From positions 1-43,883 of the forward strand of contig JAJDVH010000195.1 in the NCBI GenBank assembly GCA_022826185.1: DNA of 43,883 nt, read 5' to 3'. Below are positions 1 through 7,628 of this stretch, piece by piece (positions within the stretch are counted from its first letter, which is position 1; each line of letters opens with the position of its first letter). The notes under the pieces are model-generated. The model searched no databases. It was not told the DNA's origin and saw only the letters and a program-made list of their open reading frames with translations. The position numbers and the translations under genes are program-made. This DNA comes from Alphaproteobacteria bacterium (GTDB lineage Bacteria; Pseudomonadota; Alphaproteobacteria; Bin95).

Positions 1-25
1 CGCACGCACCTCTCGCGCTTGCTCA

Positions 26-185
26 CGCCGGGGGCTTTTTCGGCCCCCAGCCGGTCGCTTTCTGCAGAAACGCCGAAAGGCGGCCCCGGAAGCCGCCTCT
101 CTCTACTTTCATCATACACCATACCGCCAAATGTCAAGCCCCGCCGGGAACAAAAAATGAAAATTCTGGAGATTTTTCACGAATG
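26..185 (-). repeat. Left copy of an inverted ~160 bp repeat with outward promoter
   Basis: Read on the minus strand, this segment is nearly identical to positions 43595-43757 on the plus strand. The two match from the motif CGTGAAAAAT through a TTGACA/TATGAT promoter, a GGCGGC/GCCGCC hairpin, the palindrome TTTCTGCAGAAA and a GGGGGC/GCCCCC hairpin. Differences are confined to a few bases upstream of the promoter (about 140-144 and 160-166) and the length of the A-rich hairpin loop. Beyond the second hairpin the copies diverge but keep short matches such as GAGGTGCG. I do not recognise the repeat family. It carries no coding frame I would defend. Confidence 0.85.
111..137 (-). promoter_or_regulatory. 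Sigma-70-like promoter in the left repeat
   Basis: Minus strand: TTGACA at 137-132 and TATGAT at 116-111, with a 15 base spacer, which is shorter than the usual 17. Transcription would run leftward out of the window, straight through the repeat's two hairpins. The identical promoter occurs in the right copy, pointing rightward. Confidence 0.6.
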
Positions 186-501
186 TCGTACCACGTCATT
201 CGGAGCGGCTGCGTTCTTGCGGATGCCGGTTGATCGCATAGTCCCCGCCAACCCGCCGAAACGGCTGAGGCAGCAATCTGTGCAGGCGCAGTTCGCTGCG
301 TTCCCGGAACATGTCGAGGCCGGTCGTCATTCGCTCGTGCCCGAGGTCCGGTTGCGCCTGGTAGGTGCTGACCGAACAGGCGGTCCCAACCAGGGCAGGT
401 TGAAGCCAAAATTGCTGTTGGTCTCGGGCGGGGCGTCGGAATAACGCACGCGGTACATGTCCGGCGTGATGACAATCCAGCGCAGCACGCGGTCAGGGAC
501 C
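186..501. other. Gene-poor stretch next to the vapC remnant
   Basis: No intact gene is visible. On the minus strand the frame of the vapC fragment stays open to a TGA at 327-329, but its sequence after the PIN-domain part resembles nothing I know. A second minus frame closer to the repeat is open to a TGA just before it, with a possible lipobox-like LVGTACS, but it has no credible start. I read the stretch as decayed sequence. Confidence 0.4.
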
Positions 502-690
502 GACCGACGCGAGACGCTCGAAATCGGAATCGGCGGTTTCGATAGCGGCTCCATGATGCCGTGCGCAGGCGGCGATGAGCACATTGACGGCCGGAACCGT
601 TACGCCCTGCGCCCTCGCTTGCCGGGCAAGGTTGCAGGCCTGCCGCCATACGCCTTCGTCGATGGGGAGTTCCGGAAGCGGGTCCGCGAA
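502..690 (-). pseudogene. vapC: C-terminal fragment of a VapC-type PIN-domain toxin
   Basis: The minus-strand frame starting just below 690 encodes a recognisable second half of a PIN-domain ribonuclease: DEGVWRQACNLARQARAQG, then VTVPAVNVLIAACARHHGA, then TADSDFERLASV, which carries the last conserved acidic residue (D..DF). The first half of the domain, about 70 residues with the first catalytic Asp, is missing. In this frame a TAA lies at 693-691, 5 bases past the vapB stop, where a vapC start would normally be. The simplest reading is an internal deletion that removed the N-terminal half. The toxin should therefore be inactive, which fits its antitoxin surviving alone. The fragment's fold is clear; the deletion is inferred. 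Confidence 0.65.
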
Positions 691-697
691 TTAAGGA

Positions 698-901
698 TCA
701 GCCTCGGCGACGCAGGGTCTGAAGCTCTTCCGGCGTCATCAGCTCGCTGCATGTGCCGGCGCGTGAGGCCAGTTCGGCCATGCGCATACGGCGATTGAAA
801 TCCACGATGGCGCCGACGACGGCTTCGCGCTTCGTCCCGGCCTTCGTGAACCTGATGGCATCCTCAAGCTCGCGGTCCGGAATATCGACGGTGGTCTTCA
901 T
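698..901 (-). CDS. vapB: VapB-family antitoxin
   Basis: A 67-residue protein opening MKTTVDIPDRELEDAIRF, typical of the VapB antitoxin family: a short N-terminal beta strand and ribbon-helix-helix-like DNA-binding part (about 1-40), then a C-terminal toxin-binding tail rich in MTPEEL-type residues. Its normal partner, VapC, is a PIN-domain ribonuclease. Here the gene directly downstream is only a C-terminal vapC fragment, so this is an orphan antitoxin. It may still bind its own promoter or counter a related toxin elsewhere in the genome. The ATG at 901-899 is the first start that keeps the conserved MKTT opening. It lies 107 bases downstream of the lpoA-like gene on the same strand. Confidence 0.8.
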   Translation of the reverse strand: MKTTVDIPDRELEDAIRFTKAGTKREAVVGAIVDFNRRMRMAELASRAGTCSELMTPEELQTLRRRG

Positions 902-1008
902 GATGCCGGAATATGCCTGCGTGAAGGACAGATCAACATCAGAGGCGTTCGGGAACCGCAGAAACGGAATACGGAGCCTCCCCGCCGGTTGTCGGCCCGA
1001 ACCGCGCG

Positions 1009-2265
1009 TCAGCCCACCGGGCGGGCTTCCGTGTCGAAGCGTTCGGGGGCGGGGTCGACGAGACGAGGGCCGTCCGGCGCGATCTCGAATATGGCGAGCG
1101 CCCGCTGGACCGCGCCGTCGCGCCGGAAGCGGAAGAAGCCGCCGGCGCCGAAAAAGCCGTCCGGGGCGGTGAGGGCGGCCATGTCCAGCGCGCCCGCGCG
1201 GCGGTCCGCCGACAGCATGGCGGCGATTGCGGTCGCATCGTAGGCAAGGCCCGCAAGGCGTGGCGGGGCGGCGCCGTACACGGCTTCGTAGCGCCGGGAG
1301 AACAGGTCGAACGCCTCCGGCGGCGAGCCCGCATACCAGGCGCCGGCCAGGCTCGGCTCGTCCAGCGGCAGCCTGTCGGGCCGGACGCCCGTCGCCAGAT
1401 ACCGGACCTGCTTCGGGTCGATGCCGTGAAAGGCGAGCAGGGCGGCGGCCGAGCGCAGCGCCTCGCCTTCCGCGGCGATCAGGACGGCGTCGAAGGGCGG
1501 GGGCCGCTCGTCGGCCTCCGGCGTGCGCTTGACCGGCGCGCCGGCGAACCTGCGCACCCGCTCGGAAAGCTCCTTCGCGTCGAGTCCGGGAGCCAGGAAA
1601 CCCTGCCGGACCACGATGGCGCCATGCGCGCGGGCGGCCCGCGCGGCGGCCCCGGCGGCATAGCGGCCGAACCCGGTATCGTAAGCCAGCAGGCCCAGCC
1701 GCCTGCGGCCCTCGCCGGCGGCGTGGCCGACCAGCCGCCTGACCTCCTCTTCCGGCGGCAGGCCGAAAAGCCACACGCCCGGCCGGAGGGCCGTCCGGTC
1801 GTTCGAAAAGGCGAAGACCGGCAGGTTCGGCGCGTCCGCCGCCTCGGTGGCCGCCGTGACGTTCGACCCGAAAATCGGACCCAGCAGGACGTCGGCGCCC
1901 CGTTGCACCGACTGCCGGGCCGCCTGCGCCGCGCCCGCCGGATGTCCGACCGTGTCCATCGGCATCAGCACGAAATCCTCGCCGGCGGCGTCGTAGAGCG
2001 CCAGCTGGGCGGCGTTCAGCATCGCCGCGCCCAGTTCCGCGTGACGGCCCGAGAGCGGCGCAAGCAGGGCCGCGCGAAAACCCTCCGGCCGCGACGGCGC
2101 GGCTGCCGAGGGCGGCTGCGGCGGCGCAGGAGGCGGGGCTGTCGCGGCGGGCGCTTTCGCACGAGGCGCGGGCGGGCTAGGCTTGCCCGTCCCCGAGTGC
2201 TCGCAGGCAGCCAGCGCCAGGCCGAGCAGCGCGAAAGAGGCGAAGCGCCAGAATGCCGTGTTCAC
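1009..2265 (-). CDS. LpoA/YraM-like lipoprotein, penicillin-binding protein activator
   Basis: A 418-residue lipoprotein of the periplasmic-binding (Leu/Ile/Val-binding) fold. From the GTG start the N-terminus is a signal peptide ending in lipobox LAAC with Cys21, followed by a Pro/Ala-rich linker (about 25-60) and a two-lobed binding domain beginning FRAALLAPLSGRHAELG. In gammaproteobacteria LpoA, from the same gene neighbourhood, activates PBP1a from the outer membrane; the same role here is inference. The neighbour rsmI is divergent, reproducing the widespread yraM-rsmI-yraN order. An ATG seven codons upstream (2286) is possible, but the GTG gives a normal signal peptide. The starts of this gene and rsmI nearly touch, so their promoters must overlap coding sequence. 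Confidence 0.8.
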   Translation of the reverse strand: MNTAFWRFASFALLGLALAACEHSGTGKPSPPAPRAKAPAATAPPPAPPQPPSAAAPSRPEGFRAALLAPLSGRHAELGAAMLNAAQLALYDAAGEDFVLMPMDTVGHPAGAAQAARQSVQRGADVLLGPIFGSNVTAATEAADAPNLPVFAFSNDRTALRPGVWLFGLPPEEEVRRLVGHAAGEGRRRLGLLAYDTGFGRYAAGAAARAARAHGAIVVRQGFLAPGLDAKELSERVRRFAGAPVKRTPEADERPPPFDAVLIAAEGEALRSAAALLAFHGIDPKQVRYLATGVRPDRLPLDEPSLAGAWYAGSPPEAFDLFSRRYEAVYGAAPPRLAGLAYDATAIAAMLSADRRAGALDMAALTAPDGFFGAGGFFRFRRDGAVQRALAIFEIAPDGPRLVDPAPERFDTEARPVG

Positions 2266-3179
2266 GACCCGTCTCCGACGGTGCAACGGTGCGCGAAGCT
2301 AACCCTCCCGGTCCGGCGCGTAAAGCATCCGGGGCGGCGGCGGGACGGTTGCCGCCGGGCCTTTACCTGGTGGCGACGCCCATCGGCAATGCGCGCGACA
2401 TCACGCTGCGCGCCCTCGACATACTGGCGGCGGCGGACCTGGTCGCCTGCGAAGACACCCGCGTGACCCGCCGCCTGTTGCATATCCACGGGCTGAAGGC
2501 GCGCCTTACCGCCTACCATGACCACAATGCGGAGCGCGTGCGGCCGAAGCTGGTGGCGGCGATCCGGGCGGGAAAGGCGGTGGCGCTGGCGAGCGACGCC
2601 GGGATGCCGCTCGTGTCGGATCCCGGCTTCGGCCTCGTGCGGGCGGTCCGGGCGGAGGGCCTCGCAGTGACTTCGGCGCCGGGGGCGAACGCGGCGCTCA
2701 CGGCGCTGCAGCTCTCCGGCCTGGCGCCCGACCGTTTCGCCTTCCTGGGGTTCCTGCCGGCGCGGCAGGCGGCGCGCCGGCGGGCGCTGGCGTCCTGGGT
2801 CGAGGCGCCGGCGACGCTTCTGGCCTACGAGGCGGGGACGCGGCTCGCGGGCTGCCTGGCGGACATGGCGGCGGTGCTGGGCGCGCGCGAGGCGGCGGTC
2901 GCCCGCGAACTCACCAAACGCCATGAGGAGATCGCCCGCGGCGGACTGGACGAACTCGCGGCGCGCTATGCGAAGTCCGGCCCGCCCCGGGGCGAAATCG
3001 TCATCGTCGTCGGGCCGCCCGGCAGGGCGGCGCCCGCCGAGATTTCCGACACATTGCTGGCCGAACGGATTTCGGCCCTGGGGCTCGCCCGGGCGGCGAG
3101 CGAGCTCGCCGAGGTTTCCGGCCGGCCCCGGCGCGACCTGTACAAGCGAGGGCTGGCGCTGCTTGCCGGAGACGGGTGA
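2253..3179 (+). CDS. rsmI: 16S rRNA 2'-O-methyltransferase RsmI
   Basis: Encodes the SAM-dependent enzyme that methylates the ribose of C1402 in 16S rRNA, a tetrapyrrole-methylase-fold (SPOUT-unrelated) protein. Diagnostic motifs, numbered from the ATG at 2253, are ATPIGN (41-46), CEDTR (66-70) and SDAGMPLVSDPG (114-125). Near the C-terminus are ELTKRHEEIARG and the final RDLYKRGLAL. Total length is 308 residues, slightly long because of a Pro/Ala-rich N-terminal extension. The start is uncertain: GTG at 2289 or TTG at 2349 would also keep the domain, and the ATG chosen overlaps the divergent lpoA-like gene by 13 bases. The stop overlaps the start of yraN. Confidence 0.9.
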   Translation: MPCSRPVSDGATVREANPPGPARKASGAAAGRLPPGLYLVATPIGNARDITLRALDILAAADLVACEDTRVTRRLLHIHGLKARLTAYHDHNAERVRPKLVAAIRAGKAVALASDAGMPLVSDPGFGLVRAVRAEGLAVTSAPGANAALTALQLSGLAPDRFAFLGFLPARQAARRRALASWVEAPATLLAYEAGTRLAGCLADMAAVLGAREAAVARELTKRHEEIARGGLDELAARYAKSGPPRGEIVIVVGPPGRAAPAEISDTLLAERISALGLARAASELAEVSGRPRRDLYKRGLALLAGDG

Positions 3180-3540
3180 CAGACGCGGCCGCCGGGCCGA
3201 ACGCCTCGCCGCCTGGCGGTTGCGCCTCGCCGGCTACCGTGTGCTGGCGCGCCGCTACCGGACGCCGGTGGGCGAAATCGACCTGATCGCGCGGCGCGGC
3301 CGCCGGCTGGTCATGGTCGAGGTCAAGGCGCGGCCGACGGAGGCGCTGGCCCGGCAGGCGGTGCCGGAGCGCCAGCGCCGCCGCATCGCGATGGCGGCGC
3401 GGCGTTTCCTCGCGGCCAATCCCCGCTATCGCGACCATGCCGTCCGGTTCGATGTCATGGCAGTGGTGCCGGGACGGCTGCCCATCGTGATTGCGGACGC
3501 CTGGAGGGACGAGGACGGCGGCGGGAGGGGGGTCGCATGA
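3163..3540 (+). CDS. yraN: YraN family protein (UPF0102), nuclease-fold
   Basis: A 125-residue member of the YraN family, conserved next to rsmI in many bacteria and of poorly known function. The core PVGEIDLIARRGRRLVMVEV followed by KAR matches the family's PD-(D/E)xK-like signature (the Asp of EID and ExK), suggesting a Holliday-junction-resolvase-like fold. There is no ATG or GTG near the expected N-terminus in this frame. The best start is TTG at 3163, giving LPETGDRRGRRAERLAAWRL and overlapping the end of rsmI by 17 bases. The gene ends in an ATGA overlap with the next gene. Family assignment is sure, start moderately so, biochemical role unproven. Confidence 0.82.
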   Translation: MPETGDRRGRRAERLAAWRLRLAGYRVLARRYRTPVGEIDLIARRGRRLVMVEVKARPTEALARQAVPERQRRRIAMAARRFLAANPRYRDHAVRFDVMAVVPGRLPIVIADAWRDEDGGGRGVA

Positions 3541-4316
3541 GCACGGCGGAAGCCAGGCTGCGCGAGATCGGCGCGCGGGGAGAGGAGCCGTTCGACATCG
3601 GCGAGGCGGCCCTGCTGCTCGGCTCGTTCGACCGGCCGGGCGTGCCGCTCGACCGCTACCGCAGCCATTTCGACGAGCTCGCCGAGGCGGCGGGCAGCGC
3701 GGACCGGCTGGCCTCCACGCTCGGTGGCGCGTTCGGCTATACGGGCGACCGGGCGACCTATGACGATCTGCAGAACGCCAACCTGCTGCGCGTGATCGAC
3801 CGCCGCAAGGGCCTGCCGGTCGCGCTCGGCATCCTCTACATGGCGGCGGGGCGCCGGCTCGGCGCGCATGTCGAGGGCCTCGACTTTCCGGGCCATTTCC
3901 TCATCCGGGTGAACCGGAGCGAGATCGTCGATCCGTTCGAGCGGGGCGCGGTGCGCGAGCCGCCGGCGCTCCGCCAGATGCTGAAGGCGGCGTACGGCCC
4001 CTCGGCGGAGCTCGAAACGGCCCACTTCCGCGCGACCGCGGACCGGGGCGTGCTGCTGAGGCTGCAGAACAATATCCGCCTGCGGCTGGCGCGCCGGCGG
4101 CAGTTCGAAGCGGCGCTGGCGATGCTGGAGCGCATGACCTGGATCGCGCCCGGTCTGGCGGAGCTGCTGCGCGAGCGGGCGATGCTGGAAGCCGTGCTCG
4201 GCCGGTTCAAGGGCGCGGTCGAGAGCCTGGAGCGCTATATCGCGATGGAGGCCGCCGACGGCGCCCGGCTCGAGGCGGCGGCCCTGATCCAGCGCTTCCG
4301 CGCCCGCCTCAACTGA
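3537..4316 (+). CDS. SirB1 family protein (transglutaminase-like plus TPR)
   Basis: A 259-residue protein of the SirB1 family. The N-terminal two thirds are a transglutaminase-like domain with the conserved stretch DLQNANLLRVIDRRKGLPVA, then LGILYMAAGRR and DFPGHFLIR, the last carrying the His of the family's presumed active site. The C-terminal part (about 170-255) is a tetratricopeptide-like helical region. Members are cytoplasmic and of unknown enzymatic role. The usual catalytic Cys of transglutaminases is not obvious here. Translation is coupled to yraN through ATGA. It probably shares the rsmI-yraN transcript. Confidence 0.8.
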   Translation: MSTAEARLREIGARGEEPFDIGEAALLLGSFDRPGVPLDRYRSHFDELAEAAGSADRLASTLGGAFGYTGDRATYDDLQNANLLRVIDRRKGLPVALGILYMAAGRRLGAHVEGLDFPGHFLIRVNRSEIVDPFERGAVREPPALRQMLKAAYGPSAELETAHFRATADRGVLLRLQNNIRLRLARRRQFEAALAMLERMTWIAPGLAELLRERAMLEAVLGRFKGAVESLERYIAMEAADGARLEAAALIQRFRARLN

Positions 4317-4401
4317 CGGTTTGCCGCGCCATCGTGCGCAGCGGAGGCGGTCGCGATATGATGCGCGGGCGTTCCGCATTTCCCGACTGGATTCCTGACC
4401 C

Positions 4402-5370
4402 ATGACTCTCGCCGTCGCCGTTCAGATGGACCCGATCGAGAGCGTCGATATCGACGCTGACAGCACCTTTGCGCTCTGCCTCGAAGCCCAGGCGCGCGGC
4501 TATTCGCTGTTCCACTACCTGCCGGACGGGCTCGCCTTCCGGGACGGGCGGCTGACGGCGCGCGGACACCCGATGACGCTCAGGCGCGAGAAGGGCCGGC
4601 ATTCGACGCTCGGCGCGGCCGAGACGGCGGACCTCGCGGGCTTCGATGTGGTGATGATGCGCCAGGATCCGCCCTTCGACATGTCCTACATCACCGCGAC
4701 CCACCTGCTGGAGCATATCCACCCCGAAACGCTGGTGGTCAACGATCCGGCGTCGGTGCGCAATGCGCCGGAGAAGCTGTTCGTCACCCGGTTCGAAGGC
4801 GTGATGCCGCCGACCCTGATTACGCGCGACGAGGGCGAGATCGCCGCCTTCCGCGCGGAACACCGGGACATCATCCTCAAGCCGTTGTTCGGCAATGGCG
4901 GGGCCGGGGTCTTCCACCTGCGCGAGGACGACGAGAACCTGAACTCGCTGCTCGAAATGTTCCTCGCCTCGTCGCGGGACCCCGTCATCGCCCAGCGCTA
5001 CCTGCCGGAGGTGCGGGAAGGCGACAAGCGCATCATCCTGGTCGAGGGCGAAGCGGTCGGCGCCATCAACCGCGTGCCCGCCGCCGGCGAGTCGCGGGCC
5101 AACATGCATGTCGGCGGCACGCCGCTGAAAAGCGGCCTGACGGCGCGGGAGACCGAGATCTGCGAGATCATCGGCCCGGCGCTGCGAGAACGCGGCCTTA
5201 CCTTCGTCGGCATAGACGTGATCGGCGGCTATCTAACCGAGATCAACGTGACCTCTCCCACGGGCATCCAGGAGATCGAACGCTTCGACGGGACGCGGAT
5301 CGCCGCTCTCATCTGGGATGCGGTGGAGGGACGCCTCGCCGAGCGGGGCGGCGCGGGGCCGGCCAGGTGA
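4402..5370 (+). CDS. gshB: Glutathione synthetase
   Basis: Joins gamma-glutamylcysteine and glycine with ATP to give glutathione in the cytoplasm. The 322-residue length fits GshB. Visible marks are the N-terminal substrate-domain segment MRQDPPFD (86-93), the ATP-grasp loop [12 protein letters not shown] (160-171), and the metal/ATP-binding end [14 protein letters not shown] starting at Glu280. The opening [20 protein letters not shown] is characteristic of the family. An 85-base gap separates it from sirB1, so it may have its own promoter. Its stop overlaps the GTG start of the next gene (GTGA), so the two are translationally coupled. Confidence 0.95.
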   Translation: MTLAVAVQMDPIESVDIDADSTFALCLEAQARGYSLFHYLPDGLAFRDGRLTARGHPMTLRREKGRHSTLGAAETADLAGFDVVMMRQDPPFDMSYITATHLLEHIHPETLVVNDPASVRNAPEKLFVTRFEGVMPPTLITRDEGEIAAFRAEHRDIILKPLFGNGGAGVFHLREDDENLNSLLEMFLASSRDPVIAQRYLPEVREGDKRIILVEGEAVGAINRVPAAGESRANMHVGGTPLKSGLTARETEICEIIGPALRERGLTFVGIDVIGGYLTEINVTSPTGIQEIERFDGTRIAALIWDAVEGRLAERGGAGPAR

Positions 5371-6881
5371 GCGGCCGCCCGGCGGTCGCGCATGTCTCGA
5401 CGGTCGCCTTTGACGGGATCGAGGTGCGCGAGGTCGATGTCCAGGTGCATCTCGGCAGCGGCCTGGCGGCGTTCCATGTCGTCGGCCTGCCGGACAAGGC
5501 GGTGGCGGAGAGCCGCGAGCGGGTGAGGGCGGCGCTGGCCGCCATCGGGCTCGGCCTGCCGATGGAGCGGATCATTGTCAATCTGGCGCCGGCGGACCTG
5601 CAGAAGGAAGGCAGCCATTTCGACCTGCCCATCGCGCTCGGCCTGCTGGCGGCGATGGGAGCGGTGCAGCAGGAGGACATTGCGGGCCATGTCGCGCTCG
5701 GCGAACTCGGGCTCGACGGGGCGCTGACCGCGGTCGCCGGCGTGCTGTCGGCCGCCATGTCGGCGGTGGAGTCGCGCCGGGGCCTGATCTGCCCGGCGGA
5801 CAACGGGCCGGAGGCCGCCTGGGCGGGCGATCTCGAAGTGCTGGCGCCGAAGACGCTGCTGGCGCTGCTCAACCATTTTCGCGGCCGGCAATTGCTGGCG
5901 CAGCCGGAGCCGGGCGAGATCGCCCCCGAGGCGGACGGACTCGACCTCCACGACATCAAGGGCCAGGAAACCGCCAAGCGGGCGCTGGAGATCGCGGCGG
6001 CCGGCGGCCACAACCTGCTGCTGTCGGGGCCGCCCGGGGCCGGCAAGTCGATGCTGGCCGCCCGCCTCCCCGGCGTGCTGCCGCCGCTCCAGCCGGCCGA
6101 GGCGCTCGAAGTATCCCGGATCCACAGCGCCGCCGGCGCGCTGGAAGCGGGACGCATTCCGCGCCGGCGCCCCTATCGGGACCCGCACCACTCCTCGTCC
6201 ATGACGGCGCTGGTCGGCGGCGGGCAGCGCGCCGCGCCGGGAGAGATTTCGCTTGCGCACCGGGGCGTGCTGTTCCTGGACGAACTGCCGGAGTTCGCGC
6301 GCCCCGCGCTGGAGGCGCTGCGCCAGCCGCTGGAGGTCGGCCGGGTGGCGATCGCGCGCGCCAACCGCCATGTCGCCTATCCGGCCCGTTTCCAGCTGGT
6401 CGCGGCGATGAACCCCTGCCGCTGCGGCCATATCGACGAGCCGGACCGCGCCTGCAACCGCGCGCCGCGCTGCGCGGCGGACTATCGCCGGCGCCTCTCC
6501 GGCCCGCTGCTGGACCGCTTCGACCTGTTCGTGGACGTGCCGCGCGTGGCCGCCGCGGACCTGGCCCTGCCGCCGCCGGCGGAGAGCAGCCGGCATGTGG
6601 CCGCCCGCGTCGCCGAGGCGCGCGACAGGCAGGCGGCGCGCTATGGAGAGCCGGCCCTGAACGGGGATATCGACGGCGCGCTGCTGGCGGAGGCGGCAGC
6701 GCCGGACGAAGCGGGCGTCTCCCTCCTGCAGAGCGCGACGGAGCGGCTGCGGCTCTCGGCGCGCGGCTACCACCGCGTGCTCCGGGTGGCACGCACGCTG
6801 GCCGACATGGACGCCACCGAGCGGGTGGGCCGCCTGCACATCGCGGAGGCGCTGAGCTACCGCCAGGGGCTGTCGGGCTGA
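5367..6881 (+). CDS. comM: YifB/ComM family Mg-chelatase-like AAA+ ATPase
   Basis: A 504-residue AAA+ protein. The N-terminal ChlI-like/Lon-type fold (1-170) includes [20 protein letters not shown]. The ATPase core has DIKGQ (196-200), Walker A GPPGAGKS (221-228), [11 protein letters not shown] (268-278) and Walker [11 protein letters not shown] (301-310). The C-terminal Mg-chelatase domain ends [20 protein letters not shown]. In naturally competent bacteria ComM is a hexameric helicase promoting branch migration during recombination of incoming DNA; outside those its role is less certain. Start is the GTG at 5367 in the GTGA overlap with gshB. Position next to gshB is common in alphaproteobacteria. 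Confidence 0.92.
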   Translation: MSGRPAVAHVSTVAFDGIEVREVDVQVHLGSGLAAFHVVGLPDKAVAESRERVRAALAAIGLGLPMERIIVNLAPADLQKEGSHFDLPIALGLLAAMGAVQQEDIAGHVALGELGLDGALTAVAGVLSAAMSAVESRRGLICPADNGPEAAWAGDLEVLAPKTLLALLNHFRGRQLLAQPEPGEIAPEADGLDLHDIKGQETAKRALEIAAAGGHNLLLSGPPGAGKSMLAARLPGVLPPLQPAEALEVSRIHSAAGALEAGRIPRRRPYRDPHHSSSMTALVGGGQRAAPGEISLAHRGVLFLDELPEFARPALEALRQPLEVGRVAIARANRHVAYPARFQLVAAMNPCRCGHIDEPDRACNRAPRCAADYRRRLSGPLLDRFDLFVDVPRVAAADLALPPPAESSRHVAARVAEARDRQAARYGEPALNGDIDGALLAEAAAPDEAGVSLLQSATERLRLSARGYHRVLRVARTLADMDATERVGRLHIAEALSYRQGLSG

Positions 6882-6891
6882 GCCGCCCGCC

Positions 6892-7533
6892 CTATCGGCC
6901 GAGCCTTTCGAGGTAGAGCGGGTCGGCGAGCTCTATGGCGGGGCCGTTGCTGTAATACACCCAGCCGCGAACCCGGACCCGCCGTCCTTCGAGCGACCCC
7001 TCCGGGAAGGCGCGCGAGATGCGCCCGCGCCGAAGGTAGATGGTGAAATCCTCGCGCCAGTCCGGGCCGAAATTGACGAAGCTGCTGCGGAAGCCCCGGC
7101 GCATCGACAGGACACGGCCTTCCACGATGGCGAAGCGGTCGAGGACCGAGCGCGCGCGGTCGGCCGCGACGGCCCGCGCCTCAATCCGCGCCCAGAGGCC
7201 CGGCTCGGAGATGCGGGCACGGCGCTCCAGCGCCAGCAGGGCCTGGGCGCGCTCGCGGGAAACGAGCGGCGGCGCGACTATCGCGAGGCCCCGCGCCACC
7301 AGTTCGCGCTGCAGCCAGAGCGGGCCCGAAAATACATGCGCGAGGCGTCTGCCGTGCCGGTCCAGGCGGACGGGCTCCGGCTCAAAACGGAGGCCGGGCC
7401 GCGCCAGGAAGGCCTCCACCACCGGCGCGGCGCCTTCCAGCAGGCGCACATCGGCAAGCTTCAGGTTTGCGGCGCTCGCGGCAGACGGGCAGGCGAACAG
7501 CGCCAGGAGCAGGGCGAGGGACAGGCGTGGCAT
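6892..7533 (-). CDS. Exported staphylococcal-nuclease-like protein, probably degenerate
   Basis: A 213-residue secreted protein: signal peptide 1-21 ending SAASA, then a compact nuclease-like part. The segments DRHGRRLAHVF, LWLQRELVARGLAIV and LLALERRARISEPGLW match the second half of SNase (thermonuclease) domains. The first half is short and lacks the usual RLxGIDxPE stretch, which holds catalytic residues, so nuclease activity is doubtful. The C-terminus (GRVLSMRRGFRSSFVNFGPD, then WREDFTIYL) resembles the extra beta domain seen after SNase domains in alphaproteobacterial proteins. I chose the ATG at 7533 because the signal peptide starts there; two upstream ATGs would add 22 poorly fitting residues. 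It is convergent with comM, only 10 bases apart. Confidence 0.65.
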   Translation of the reverse strand: MPRLSLALLLALFACPSAASAANLKLADVRLLEGAAPVVEAFLARPGLRFEPEPVRLDRHGRRLAHVFSGPLWLQRELVARGLAIVAPPLVSRERAQALLALERRARISEPGLWARIEARAVAADRARSVLDRFAIVEGRVLSMRRGFRSSFVNFGPDWREDFTIYLRRGRISRAFPEGSLEGRRVRVRGWVYYSNGPAIELADPLYLERLGR

Positions 7534-7628
7534 GGGCGTCTGGAAGCATCGCACAGCGTTCATTAGTGTGCAGGCCCCGCGGACGCCCGGAGATTTCAAA
7601 CGGTCCGGAGAGGAGCGCAGGCGGCATC

